Origin: Ascoidea asiatica
Taxonomy: Eukaryota > Ascomycota > Saccharomycetes > Ascoideales > Ascoideaceae
DNA: 64,000 nucleotides
Reading direction: 5' to 3'
Assembly: GCA_001600695.1 (NCBI GenBank)
Contig: BCKQ01000005.1
Coordinates: 1,128,593 to 1,192,592 of the forward strand
In this document: in pieces, positions 18,384 to 27,081 of the stretch
Layout: the number at the start of each line of letters is the position of its first letter
How positions within the stretch are numbered: the first letter of the stretch is position 1
Notes under the pieces: generated by a model
Told to the model about the DNA's origin: nothing
The model's input: only the letters and a program-made list of their open reading frames with translations
Database searches by the model: none
Program-made: the position numbers and the translations under genes

Positions 18384-21300
18384 TTATTCAGAATCAAATT
18401 CGAATTCATACTCCGAATCCTCATTTGAAGATACTTTTTCTGAGCTGATATTCTCATCTGATTCACTAGGATCTTCTTCATCTGACACGTTAAGCTTTTT
18501 ATCATTTTCTTTTTGGGAAAAGATATTACTTTCATCCCTATCAACAGTTATAATTTCAGACTCTTCAGTATTATTTTCGGGAAAAACAGAATTCTTTATT
18601 ATACTTTTACTATCATTATTTCCTGTCAAGTTTGAAAGTGCGGGATCAATTATATAGTCATCTTTATCGGATTCATAAAAACCAGTAACTTTATTTCCCC
18701 TTTCATCTTGAAAGCTTTTAGTAAGATCCGTAGCAGTTTTTTCATTCTCACTATTTTCCAAAAATTCGTTGGACTCCTTACTTTCGGAAACCTTGAAATT
18801 TTTATCATCTTTATCGTCTTTATCATCTTTATCATCTTTATCATTACTCTCTTCGACTTCTTCAGTATCCTCGCTTTTTTCATTTTCAGAATAACCATGA
18901 TTATCCCAATTTTTAACATTTGAAAAAATTTGAGAGTTTTTGATAAACTTATCATTTTTAAATGTGTCTTCTATAGATTGTTCTAACTCTCGGGTTTGAG
19001 TGTTTGAACTTATTTGATCAAAATCTTCATTTAATGAGTTTTCAAGTATATTTGAAGGCAAAAATCCACCATCAATTGAATCTGAATCATCTTCCAATTT
19101 TGAATCATTTACCCAACGCTTATTTGCATCTTGTGCAAAAAAACCACCTTCAAAAAAATCATCGTCTTCATCATTAATTTCAGAGTCTTTTGTCTCAAAG
19201 TTTTCATCATCATCCAAAACATCAGAGTTATAAGAATTATCAACTTGTTTTTTTTTTCTTTTCAGTTCATAATCTTCTTTAGATTCTTTAATTTTTCCAT
19301 GTTGAACATTTAATTTATTTCTTATAGCTAAAGTTTTAATCAACATTTTCCAGCAACTTAAAGCTTTAATTTCCAAATTATGGGCTTTTTGTTCCAGATC
19401 TTGTGTTTCAAGATAATCACAAACCAATTCTACAGCTTCTTGACATTCTTTTGCAACTACAACACCTTCAATTCTAGCATGTGCCAATCTTCTTTTGAAA
19501 TCAAAACCAACTACAGCATTAGCATAATCAATTTCAATCAATTGCGCTGCTTTAGGGGAATATTTATTTGATATTAATACCCCACCATCTGGTATCATAG
19601 TTGGTACAAAAACTTCTATTTTTCCATATTTACTTTTTGGAACAACACCATTAATGACAGGAGGTGGCTTATACAATAAAGTTTGATGTTTTGCAAAAAG
19701 TTTTATATCAGTTTCTTGAATAAAAGTTTTATTAGAAGAAGAATTGAATTTCTCATTTTTACCTATCGGTTTTCTTTTGAGAAGATTCGCTTTTCTAACT
19801 CTCAAATGCTTTTGATTTCTTTTTACAATTCTACCAAGCATAAACCAAGCTCTTGCGGATTTTAGAGTGGTAACATTTGAACGAGGAAAGATTTCAACAA
19901 CTTTTTTTTGCCTTTTTAATCTTAAATAACCACAAGCCTTTCTTGGATATAAAACTTCATTAAATTTCAAATGCATTTCAAGAGCGTAGATCGGATGATT
20001 TTTAAAATCTGTTAAATTATTTGGTATACCTTCTCTTTTATCAAATTTCTGAAATTCAATTTCTTCTTCAATATCTGAATGATTTTTTTTCTTTCTTTTA
20101 TTATTTGATAATAATATTAATAAATTTTGATACCAAGAATTCCATTTAACTTCTCTTGTTATTCTTTTTTTTCTAGTTTTACATATAAATTTAGAAGAAT
20201 ATCTTCTTGTAACATCTCTAATGCCACCATCTCTATCATAAGCAATTACATAATTTAAATTATTTCTGTTATCATTTAACGGAGGTTCAAGTTTTGATTT
20301 GGAATTTACTTTTTCGATGATTTTAAATTGTACTGGATCTATAGTTATCCAACATCTTGAATATGGGTCATAAACTTCAACCCAAAATACAGGATAAATA
20401 GACAAATTTGTAGACAATGGCTTATATAAATTATTTGAATTATTTACATTATTTTTAGTATTATAAATTTTATTAGACTTGATTGAACTGAGTTTATTTC
20501 GAATCGAAGAAGTTTTACGTCTTTTTGATCTTGAACTTGATCGATGATTTGAGAACTTATTTTTTTTTTTCCTTTTTCTAGAAGGAGATAAATTGTCATC
20601 ATTTTCATTATATTCATCATGTTCATTAGTTTTAATGTCATCATTATCACCATCATTCATAATTGAAGTGTTTGTGAAATCTGGAGGTTGTAAAGAAAAA
20701 ATTAATCTTGAATTTAAATCAGCTGCTCTTAATATAGTTACAAAGCCTTGAGCAGAGATATCTCTTGAACCATTATGATTTTTTAAATTCACAAAAAATT
20801 TTTTAAAATTTATTTTATCATTCTTACTATCACTAAAATTATAAATTGAATTATTTAAATTTAATTCATTCCAATTTTTTTTAAATAAAGAATTCTGATT
20901 AGAAATTTTGAATAAATTTGACCAAAATATCATTAAATGTTTCAAACCATCTAAGAATTTTCTTGATTTTAAACTTGTGATATTACTAGATTGTGTAATA
21001 TTATTAATTTTAGAATTATCATTTTTTTCTTGGATTATTATGGGATGTAATTCTTTTAAAATTTTTTTTGGTAAATAATTTGCCATTAAAAAATTTTGTA
21101 AATTTAAATCATTACACCAATTATTTCTAAATTTTCCAAAAATTATCATAAAAAAAATATAAAGTATATGAATTGATTTTCTTTGTTTTCTTTCTTCTTT
21201 TGAAATTATATTTTTTCTTTTTTTCTTAGTTTTATTTGATGAGTTATCTCCATTTGATTTATGTATATTAATAGTGATTATATCATTTAAATCTTTTGAA

Positions 21301-21716
21301 TCTTTTTCTTTCTTTTCATCTTTCTCTTTTTCGGCTTTTATCAAATCTATCAAAGTCGAAGAAGATGAAGAAGGATCAACATTGATTTGCGATTCTGGAT
21401 TGATATTGATGTCTTCAAATTCATCATCGTCATCATCATCGTCGTCGCCACCATCTTCATATTCATCTTCAAAATCGTCATTATTATTTCCATCATCGTC
21501 AACAACGTTGAAGTGGTTCACATTCTTTTTAGTTTTCCTGCTACTATTGTTATCATCATCCTCATCATATTCATCAGATGATTCAAAATCAAAATCATCT
21601 TCACTTAATTCAAAACTTTTCAATTTTTCTTCATTTAAATTATTACCATTAGAAGAAAGATCATTAAAAGTTGTAGTTAATTCCATTGCAAGTAAAATAT
21701 TAAAGCTAAAATACAA
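18384..21716 (-). CDS. RAD4: Rad4/XPC-family nucleotide excision repair protein
   Basis: Rad4, with Rad23, recognises helix-distorting lesions and starts nucleotide excision repair in the nucleus. The product is 1110 residues against 754 in S. cerevisiae; the growth is in acidic, Asp/Ser-rich tails. The transglutaminase-like fold lies at about residues 300-560 (GFVTILRAADLNSRLIFSLQ, and YPVFWVEVYDPYSRCWITID). BHD1 begins near 565 (FKNHPIYALEMHLKFNEVLY), BHD2 near 595-680 and BHD3 near 690-760 (VPTMIPDGGVLIS, then AVVGFDFKRRLAHARIEGVV). The C-terminal 300 residues carry a DKDD repeat and many D/E. Met11 (21686, MELTTTFNDLSS) may be the real start. Yeast has a paralogue, Rad34; Rad4 is the default call and I cannot exclude Rad34. 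It diverges from VIP1. Confidence 0.9.
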   Translation of the reverse strand: MYFSFNILLAMELTTTFNDLSSNGNNLNEEKLKSFELSEDDFDFESSDEYDEDDDNNSSRKTKKNVNHFNVVDDDGNNNDDFEDEYEDGGDDDDDDDDEFEDININPESQINVDPSSSSSTLIDLIKAEKEKDEKKEKDSKDLNDIITINIHKSNGDNSSNKTKKKRKNIISKEERKQRKSIHILYIFFMIIFGKFRNNWCNDLNLQNFLMANYLPKKILKELHPIIIQEKNDNSKINNITQSSNITSLKSRKFLDGLKHLMIFWSNLFKISNQNSLFKKNWNELNLNNSIYNFSDSKNDKINFKKFFVNLKNHNGSRDISAQGFVTILRAADLNSRLIFSLQPPDFTNTSIMNDGDNDDIKTNEHDEYNENDDNLSPSRKRKKKNKFSNHRSSSRSKRRKTSSIRNKLSSIKSNKIYNTKNNVNNSNNLYKPLSTNLSIYPVFWVEVYDPYSRCWITIDPVQFKIIEKVNSKSKLEPPLNDNRNNLNYVIAYDRDGGIRDVTRRYSSKFICKTRKKRITREVKWNSWYQNLLILLSNNKRKKKNHSDIEEEIEFQKFDKREGIPNNLTDFKNHPIYALEMHLKFNEVLYPRKACGYLRLKRQKKVVEIFPRSNVTTLKSARAWFMLGRIVKRNQKHLRVRKANLLKRKPIGKNEKFNSSSNKTFIQETDIKLFAKHQTLLYKPPPVINGVVPKSKYGKIEVFVPTMIPDGGVLISNKYSPKAAQLIEIDYANAVVGFDFKRRLAHARIEGVVVAKECQEAVELVCDYLETQDLEQKAHNLEIKALSCWKMLIKTLAIRNKLNVQHGKIKESKEDYELKRKKKQVDNSYNSDVLDDDENFETKDSEINDEDDDFFEGGFFAQDANKRWVNDSKLEDDSDSIDGGFLPSNILENSLNEDFDQISSNTQTRELEQSIEDTFKNDKFIKNSQIFSNVKNWDNHGYSENEKSEDTEEVEESNDKDDKDDKDDKDDKNFKVSESKESNEFLENSENEKTATDLTKSFQDERGNKVTGFYESDKDDYIIDPALSNLTGNNDSKSIIKNSVFPENNTEESEIITVDRDESNIFSQKENDKKLNVSDEEDPSESDENISSEKVSSNEDSEYEFEFDSE

Positions 21717-23072
21717 TCATAATGAAATATCAATGGTTCTTCTGGTAAAAGTAATTTGGAGACTTACTCGGGTATATAAAGGAAGAGCAAGTAAATAATA
21801 GTTAGTTAAAGAAGGTGCTTTTGCTGATCGAGAATATAGTAAATCAAATCAAAAGGCTCTCCAGTTAACTCATCTTCTCTTACCAAAAAAAAGAGCAATA
21901 CTCACTCATCAAATTTAAGCAGAGACCGAAAACGATTACTAATCGGCCGGATCTCAATTCAGAATCTTTCTGAACATGAATTCCGAGAAATTTTCATAAA
22001 TGACTTCCGGCTTATTTGTGAGTCTTCGTGGCTGATGAGAAATATAAAAAATAAGCTCCTTGCAATTCCATGTACTGGTAAGTCCTTCTGCGTTTTTATG
22101 CTTTTGCATCACTGCGCTAGTGCTCTGCTGCCCACGTTTTTGTGCTGGATCAAACACGTGGGAGAGGGCTCTCCTGTGCTGGCTCTCTTTGCTCTTATCT
22201 TTTCTTCTGTCTTGTCTTTTGTCTGTGTACATAGAAGATTAAAGTAGGGCTCTGCTGCTGGTTGTGCTTTTTTTCATGACATTTCGTGTTGTGCTTCTTC
22301 GTAGAACTCGAATCAAAAAGTCGATAAATATTTGATTTCATTCTTTTATTTTTATTTTTATCTATTTCCAGATTCAATTTTATTTCAATTTCTCTGTTCA
22401 CTTTTTATTTGCTAAAAAACATTCAAGACATATTCAAGACAAATTCAAGACATATTCAAAAGCGCAGATTTGGATTTACGAAATAATTAGCCTAAGCTTA
22501 GATCAGAAACCTCACTTTTCCTCTTTCCAAACGCTGGATATCTCGAGTAATTGCAATTTTTCATAAAATATACAGATATAATAATAATAAAAATAAAATA
22601 ATAATAATATAATTTTATTACATTTTCACCTACCTCCTCTGTCAAAATTGTCCATTTTTTACATAATTTATATCCAAACAAGTACTATTTCATATTAATT
22701 CACATATCTAGCTATATTATCAACCAGCTTATTTACTTTCAACCAGCTTAATATCTTTAGAATACGTCAGTTTTACTATTTAATTAATATTTTTTCAGTA
22801 TTTAATTAATATTTTTATTTTAAATAATATCTCCAAAAAAGAATCATTGTCATACTTTTTAATCTCCGTAACTTTTTTTCGTTTCATTTATTTACTTCAT
22901 TTTTAAAAGTTTGTCTTAACTTTTATCCTTTTAAATTGAGATTGTTAACTTATATTCGCTTATTCTTAAATAAAATCTTTCGATTCAAATTGTATTTAAA
23001 TCTTATTTATATTCAATCATTTACTTATTTCAATTCCTATTTATTCTTTCTTAAATTTTTTTTCTTTTCACA
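21717..23072. promoter_or_regulatory. Divergent RAD4/VIP1 promoter region with a GC-rich island
   Basis: A 1356-bp gap. In 22081-22200 I counted 61 G or C in 120 bases (51 %), in contrast to the AT-rich flanks. The island holds CACGTG (22155-22160) within inverted arms CCCACGT (22131-22137) and ACGTGGG (22156-22162). Several short overlapping open frames occur on both strands simply because the GC-rich stretch lacks stops; none resembles a protein. The last 400 bp before VIP1 is a T/C-rich leader. Confidence 0.5.
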
Positions 23073-26000
23073 ATGGACTCGGATAAAAATAAACTTATAA
23101 ATTCAAGCTCAAAAAGTTCAAAATTACATGATCCAAAAGATATAGAAACTGCAATATTAGAGCATTTTACTCCAAAAACTTCTGCTTCAGAATCAACGGA
23201 ATCTCCAACTTCTAGTACAATTCATTTAAATAAATTAACTGATTTGCCTGATTCTGATTTTAATGAACAAGATCATTTATCTTCAATTTCTCCAATGTCT
23301 TTAGTTTCTCCAATATGTTCAATCAGTAACGACGATTTGAATATGACAATTCAATCTCCAATTTATTCAAACTTAAGTAAAATCAATAAAAATAATAATC
23401 CTAGTAATATTAATATTATCAATCATAATAAAAAAAGTAAAATTGATAATGAATTTGATAAACTAAGCAATAAAAATGATAATGAATTCAATATTTCAAA
23501 TAAAAATAAAAATTTAATCAAAAATGATAACAAAGATGAATTTTCGAACTCAATTTCTTCTTCATTATCATCAAAAATTATTTCACATTCAATTCCATCT
23601 ACTTTATCCTCACAGTCTTCCTCATCATCATCATCATCTTCTTCTAAGTCTTCATCATCTTCTTCAACCACTTTTAAAAACTCTTTAAATTCTTCTAATA
23701 CAAATCAAAATTTAAATAAGACTAAAATTAAAAATAAAGCTAAAATTGGAAAAATTGGGGTTTGTGCAATGGATACAAAAGTTTTGAGTAAACCCTGTCG
23801 TCATATTTTAAATAGATTAATTCAAAATAATGATTTTGAAACAATTATTTTTGGTGATAAAGTTATTTTAGATGAACCTATTGAAAATTGGCCAACTTGT
23901 GATTTTTTAATATCTTTTTTCTCGAATGGTTTTCCACTAAATAAAGCAATTAATTATCTTAAATTACGTAATCCATTTGTAATCAATGATTTGATTATGC
24001 AAAAAGCTTTATGGGATAGAAGATTAGTTTTGAAATTATTAAATATTGCAAATGTTCCAACTCCTGAAAGATTAGAAATTTCAAGAGATGGTGGTCCAAG
24101 AATTAATATTGATCATGATTTAAAAAAAAAATTACTTTCAAAAGGTATAAATTTTGATAATGACAATGATAAATATAAAGATAAAGATAATAAAATTAAA
24201 ATTCCTGATTGGGAAATGGTTGATGATGATACTCTTAGAGTTAATAATCAATATTTGAAAAAACCATTTGTTGAAAAGCCTGTTGATGGTGAAGATCATA
24301 ATATTTACATATATTATGCTAAAAAAAATGGAGGTGGCGGAAGAAAATTATTTAGAAAAATCGGTAATAAAAGTAGTGAATTTGATCCAAATTTATCAAG
24401 TATCAGAACCAATGGTTCTTATATTTATGAAAAATTCATGGATGCTGATAATTGTGAAGATGTTAAAGCATATACTGTTGGGCAAAATTTCTGTCACGCG
24501 GAAACAAGAAAATCTCCTGTAGTTGACGGTATTGTTAGAAGAAATCCTCATGGTAAAGAAATTAGATTTATAACAAATTTATCTGATTTTGAAAAAGATA
24601 TTGCAAGAAAAGTTTCTAAAATTTTTGATCAAACTATTTGTGGATTTGATTTATTAAGAGCAAATGGTAAAAGTTATGTAATTGATGTTAATGGATTTTC
24701 TTTTGTTAAAGGAAATTATGAATATTATGATAATACTGCTTTAATTTTAAGAAATATATTTCTTGAAGCTAAAATCAAAAGGGATTTACAAAGAAATATG
24801 TCTGCTTCCAAAAATCTACGCTTACCACCAATGGAAGAAAAACATCAAAAATGGGTTTTCAAAGGTTCTGTATCTATTATCAGACATGGTGATAGAACTC
24901 CAAAACAAAAGATTAAGTATTCTTTCAGATCTCGTTTATTCATAGCGCTATTAAAAGGTTATAAAGAAGAAGTTATAATTAGAGCTGTACCAGATTTAAA
25001 AATTGTTTTAGCTGCTTTAGAATTAGCTCAGCAACAACAATATGAAGATCCTATAAAAGTTGAACATTTAGCTGTTACTTTGGCTAAAAAAATTAATTTT
25101 CCAGGTACTAAAATTCAATTAAAACCTGTTTTAAGCAAAGAAACAAATGAAGTTGAAAAAGTTCAATTTATTTTGAAATGGGGTGGAGAACCTACGCATT
25201 CTGCAAGATATCAAGCCGCGGATTTAGGTGAAAATTATAGGCAGGATATCAAATTATTAAATAGAGAAGCTATAAGTCATGTTAGAGTTTATTCTTCTTC
25301 TGAAAGAAGAGTATTAACAAGTGCTCAGATTTGGGCTTCTGCGTTTTTAGATTCAGATAGTTTACCAGATGATTTCTTAAGAATTAGGAAGGATTTATTA
25401 GATGATTCTAATGCTGCAAAAGACTTGATGGACAAAGTTAAAAAAAAATTAAAACCGTTATTAAGGCAAGGTGTTGAACCACCAAAACAATTTGCATGGC
25501 CTTCAAAGATGCCAGAACCATACATTGTAATAAGAAGAGTTGTTGAATTAATGAATTATCATCATAATATCATGGAATACAATTTTAAATACAAAGATGT
25601 CAATGAAATGCAAAAAAATTGGTGTTGTGGTGAAGATCCTTTTTTATTCAAGGAAAGATGGGATAAATTATTCAGTGAATTCATGACTTTTGAAAAGCTA
25701 GACCCTTCGAAAATTAGTGAATTATACGATACAATGAAATACGACGCTCTACATAATCGAAAATTTTTAAGAAATATCTTTTCTCCAGATTTAGATACAT
25801 TTTCTGGTGATCATGAACTGAAAATCTTAATGAATGATTTAAATTCTCCAAGTTTAGTCAATGAATATCCTATCAATGTTCTTGCAATGAATAATTTCAA
25901 ATTACCTAGTGATTCTTCGAAATTTTCAACTCTTCTGACATCTGCTTCTTCTTCGACTTCAACATTGTCTAAAATTCCTTTAAAAGCACTGCCTCAAACT

Positions 26001-26765
26001 GGAAATAGTAATATTGAAGCCTCATCTCCTGGAGGAAATTCCATACTTTCCAATAATAGCATTGAAAAGGAATCAGATGAGTATACTTCTGTTGGATCTT
26101 TGGGTTGGGTTTTGAGATCTGGAAATAGAAAAACTTCAAGAGATATAACATCCTCACCTTTTGATGATCCCAAATTCAGTAAGCTTAGAGAATTGTATAA
26201 ATTAGCAAAAGTCTTATTTGATTTTGTTTGCCCTCAAGAATATGGAATTGAAGATAATGAAAAATTAGATATTGGTTTATTAACTTCCTTGCCTCTAGCC
26301 AAAAGAATTGTTCAAGATATTACTTCAATGAGTGAAACTGATAAGTCAGAAATTGTCACCTATTTCACAAAAGAGTCTCATATCTATACTCTATTAAACA
26401 TTCTTTATGAATCAAAGCTTCCAATGAGAATAGCAAGGAATGCATTACCTGAGTTAGATTATCTATCACAGATTGTATTTGAGCTATATGAAAGTGCAGA
26501 TAATATTTCTGGAGCTAAAAAGCATTCAATAAGATTGTCATTATCTCCAGGCTGTCATACTCAGGATCCTTTAGATATTCAGTTGGATGACAAACATTAT
26601 ATAAGTAATATTCCAAAAATATCACTCACAAGACATTTAGATATTGATTTAGTTACCCAAAAATTAAAATCAAGATTCTCCAGAGTCTCATTACCCAAAA
26701 AATTTATTCCTGTTAATATCACTAGTCCTTCAGTAGCCACATTAACTGATAAGGTTGCCACCTAG
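23073..26765 (+). CDS. VIP1: Vip1/PPIP5K, diphosphoinositol pentakisphosphate kinase
   Basis: Bifunctional enzyme: the N-terminal ATP-grasp kinase phosphorylates IP6 and 5-IP7 at position 1, and the C-terminal histidine-acid-phosphatase-like domain reverses it. In yeasts it acts in phosphate signalling and cell morphology. The product is 1230 residues (S. cerevisiae 1146). Residues 1-220 are a Ser/Asn-rich low-complexity leader. The kinase starts near residue 223 (KIGVCAMDTKVLSKPCRHIL) and has KPVDGEDHNIYIYY, ETRKSPVVDG and YVIDVNGFSFVKGN. The phosphatase motif RHGDRTPKQK begins at Arg604, with His605 as the expected nucleophile. SSERRVLTSAQIWASAFLD follows, and KESHIYTLLN lies near the end. 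A Ser-rich insert is at about residues 955-1025. It converges with UTP21; the two are also adjacent in S. cerevisiae. Confidence 0.96.
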   Translation: MDSDKNKLINSSSKSSKLHDPKDIETAILEHFTPKTSASESTESPTSSTIHLNKLTDLPDSDFNEQDHLSSISPMSLVSPICSISNDDLNMTIQSPIYSNLSKINKNNNPSNINIINHNKKSKIDNEFDKLSNKNDNEFNISNKNKNLIKNDNKDEFSNSISSSLSSKIISHSIPSTLSSQSSSSSSSSSSKSSSSSSTTFKNSLNSSNTNQNLNKTKIKNKAKIGKIGVCAMDTKVLSKPCRHILNRLIQNNDFETIIFGDKVILDEPIENWPTCDFLISFFSNGFPLNKAINYLKLRNPFVINDLIMQKALWDRRLVLKLLNIANVPTPERLEISRDGGPRINIDHDLKKKLLSKGINFDNDNDKYKDKDNKIKIPDWEMVDDDTLRVNNQYLKKPFVEKPVDGEDHNIYIYYAKKNGGGGRKLFRKIGNKSSEFDPNLSSIRTNGSYIYEKFMDADNCEDVKAYTVGQNFCHAETRKSPVVDGIVRRNPHGKEIRFITNLSDFEKDIARKVSKIFDQTICGFDLLRANGKSYVIDVNGFSFVKGNYEYYDNTALILRNIFLEAKIKRDLQRNMSASKNLRLPPMEEKHQKWVFKGSVSIIRHGDRTPKQKIKYSFRSRLFIALLKGYKEEVIIRAVPDLKIVLAALELAQQQQYEDPIKVEHLAVTLAKKINFPGTKIQLKPVLSKETNEVEKVQFILKWGGEPTHSARYQAADLGENYRQDIKLLNREAISHVRVYSSSERRVLTSAQIWASAFLDSDSLPDDFLRIRKDLLDDSNAAKDLMDKVKKKLKPLLRQGVEPPKQFAWPSKMPEPYIVIRRVVELMNYHHNIMEYNFKYKDVNEMQKNWCCGEDPFLFKERWDKLFSEFMTFEKLDPSKISELYDTMKYDALHNRKFLRNIFSPDLDTFSGDHELKILMNDLNSPSLVNEYPINVLAMNNFKLPSDSSKFSTLLTSASSSTSTLSKIPLKALPQTGNSNIEASSPGGNSILSNNSIEKESDEYTSVGSLGWVLRSGNRKTSRDITSSPFDDPKFSKLRELYKLAKVLFDFVCPQEYGIEDNEKLDIGLLTSLPLAKRIVQDITSMSETDKSEIVTYFTKESHIYTLLNILYESKLPMRIARNALPELDYLSQIVFELYESADNISGAKKHSIRLSLSPGCHTQDPLDIQLDDKHYISNIPKISLTRHLDIDLVTQKLKSRFSRVSLPKKFIPVNITSPSVATLTDKVAT

Positions 26766-27081
26766 TTGTAAAAAAAATATAAAATACAAATTTGGATAAA
26801 TCATTTTTTTAATAATATTTAATTTTTTTTATTATATTATACTTTTTAATTTTTTTTAAAGTTTTTCTCTTTTTTAAATTGACTCTTCTGGGAGTTGATT
26901 TTTATATTATAATATTACATTTTTCAATAATACATTTATATACAAAAAAAACCATAGAGATTTACATATTAATAAATATTCCTTACTACAACTTATTCTA
27001 TGAACAAAATAGATTTAAAGGTTTTTCTTCAAAGAAATGAATCTATAAATTTTACTTGTATTACATTTCTAATATAAATAA
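26766..27081. other. Convergent VIP1/UTP21 3' intergenic region
   Basis: A 316-bp AT-rich spacer with T and A runs between two convergent stops. CTCTTCTGGGAG near 26882-26893 could form a short stem. Nothing else is seen. Confidence 0.5.

Noticed and set aside
22035-22247. Overlapping frames of 60-92 codons on both strands in the RAD4/VIP1 gap
   Set aside because: They overlap each other in several frames, lie in a GC-richer patch with few stops, and match nothing I recognise.
22306-22325. ACTCGAATC as a possible tRNA B box
   Set aside because: No A box or acceptor stem at the right distance upstream.
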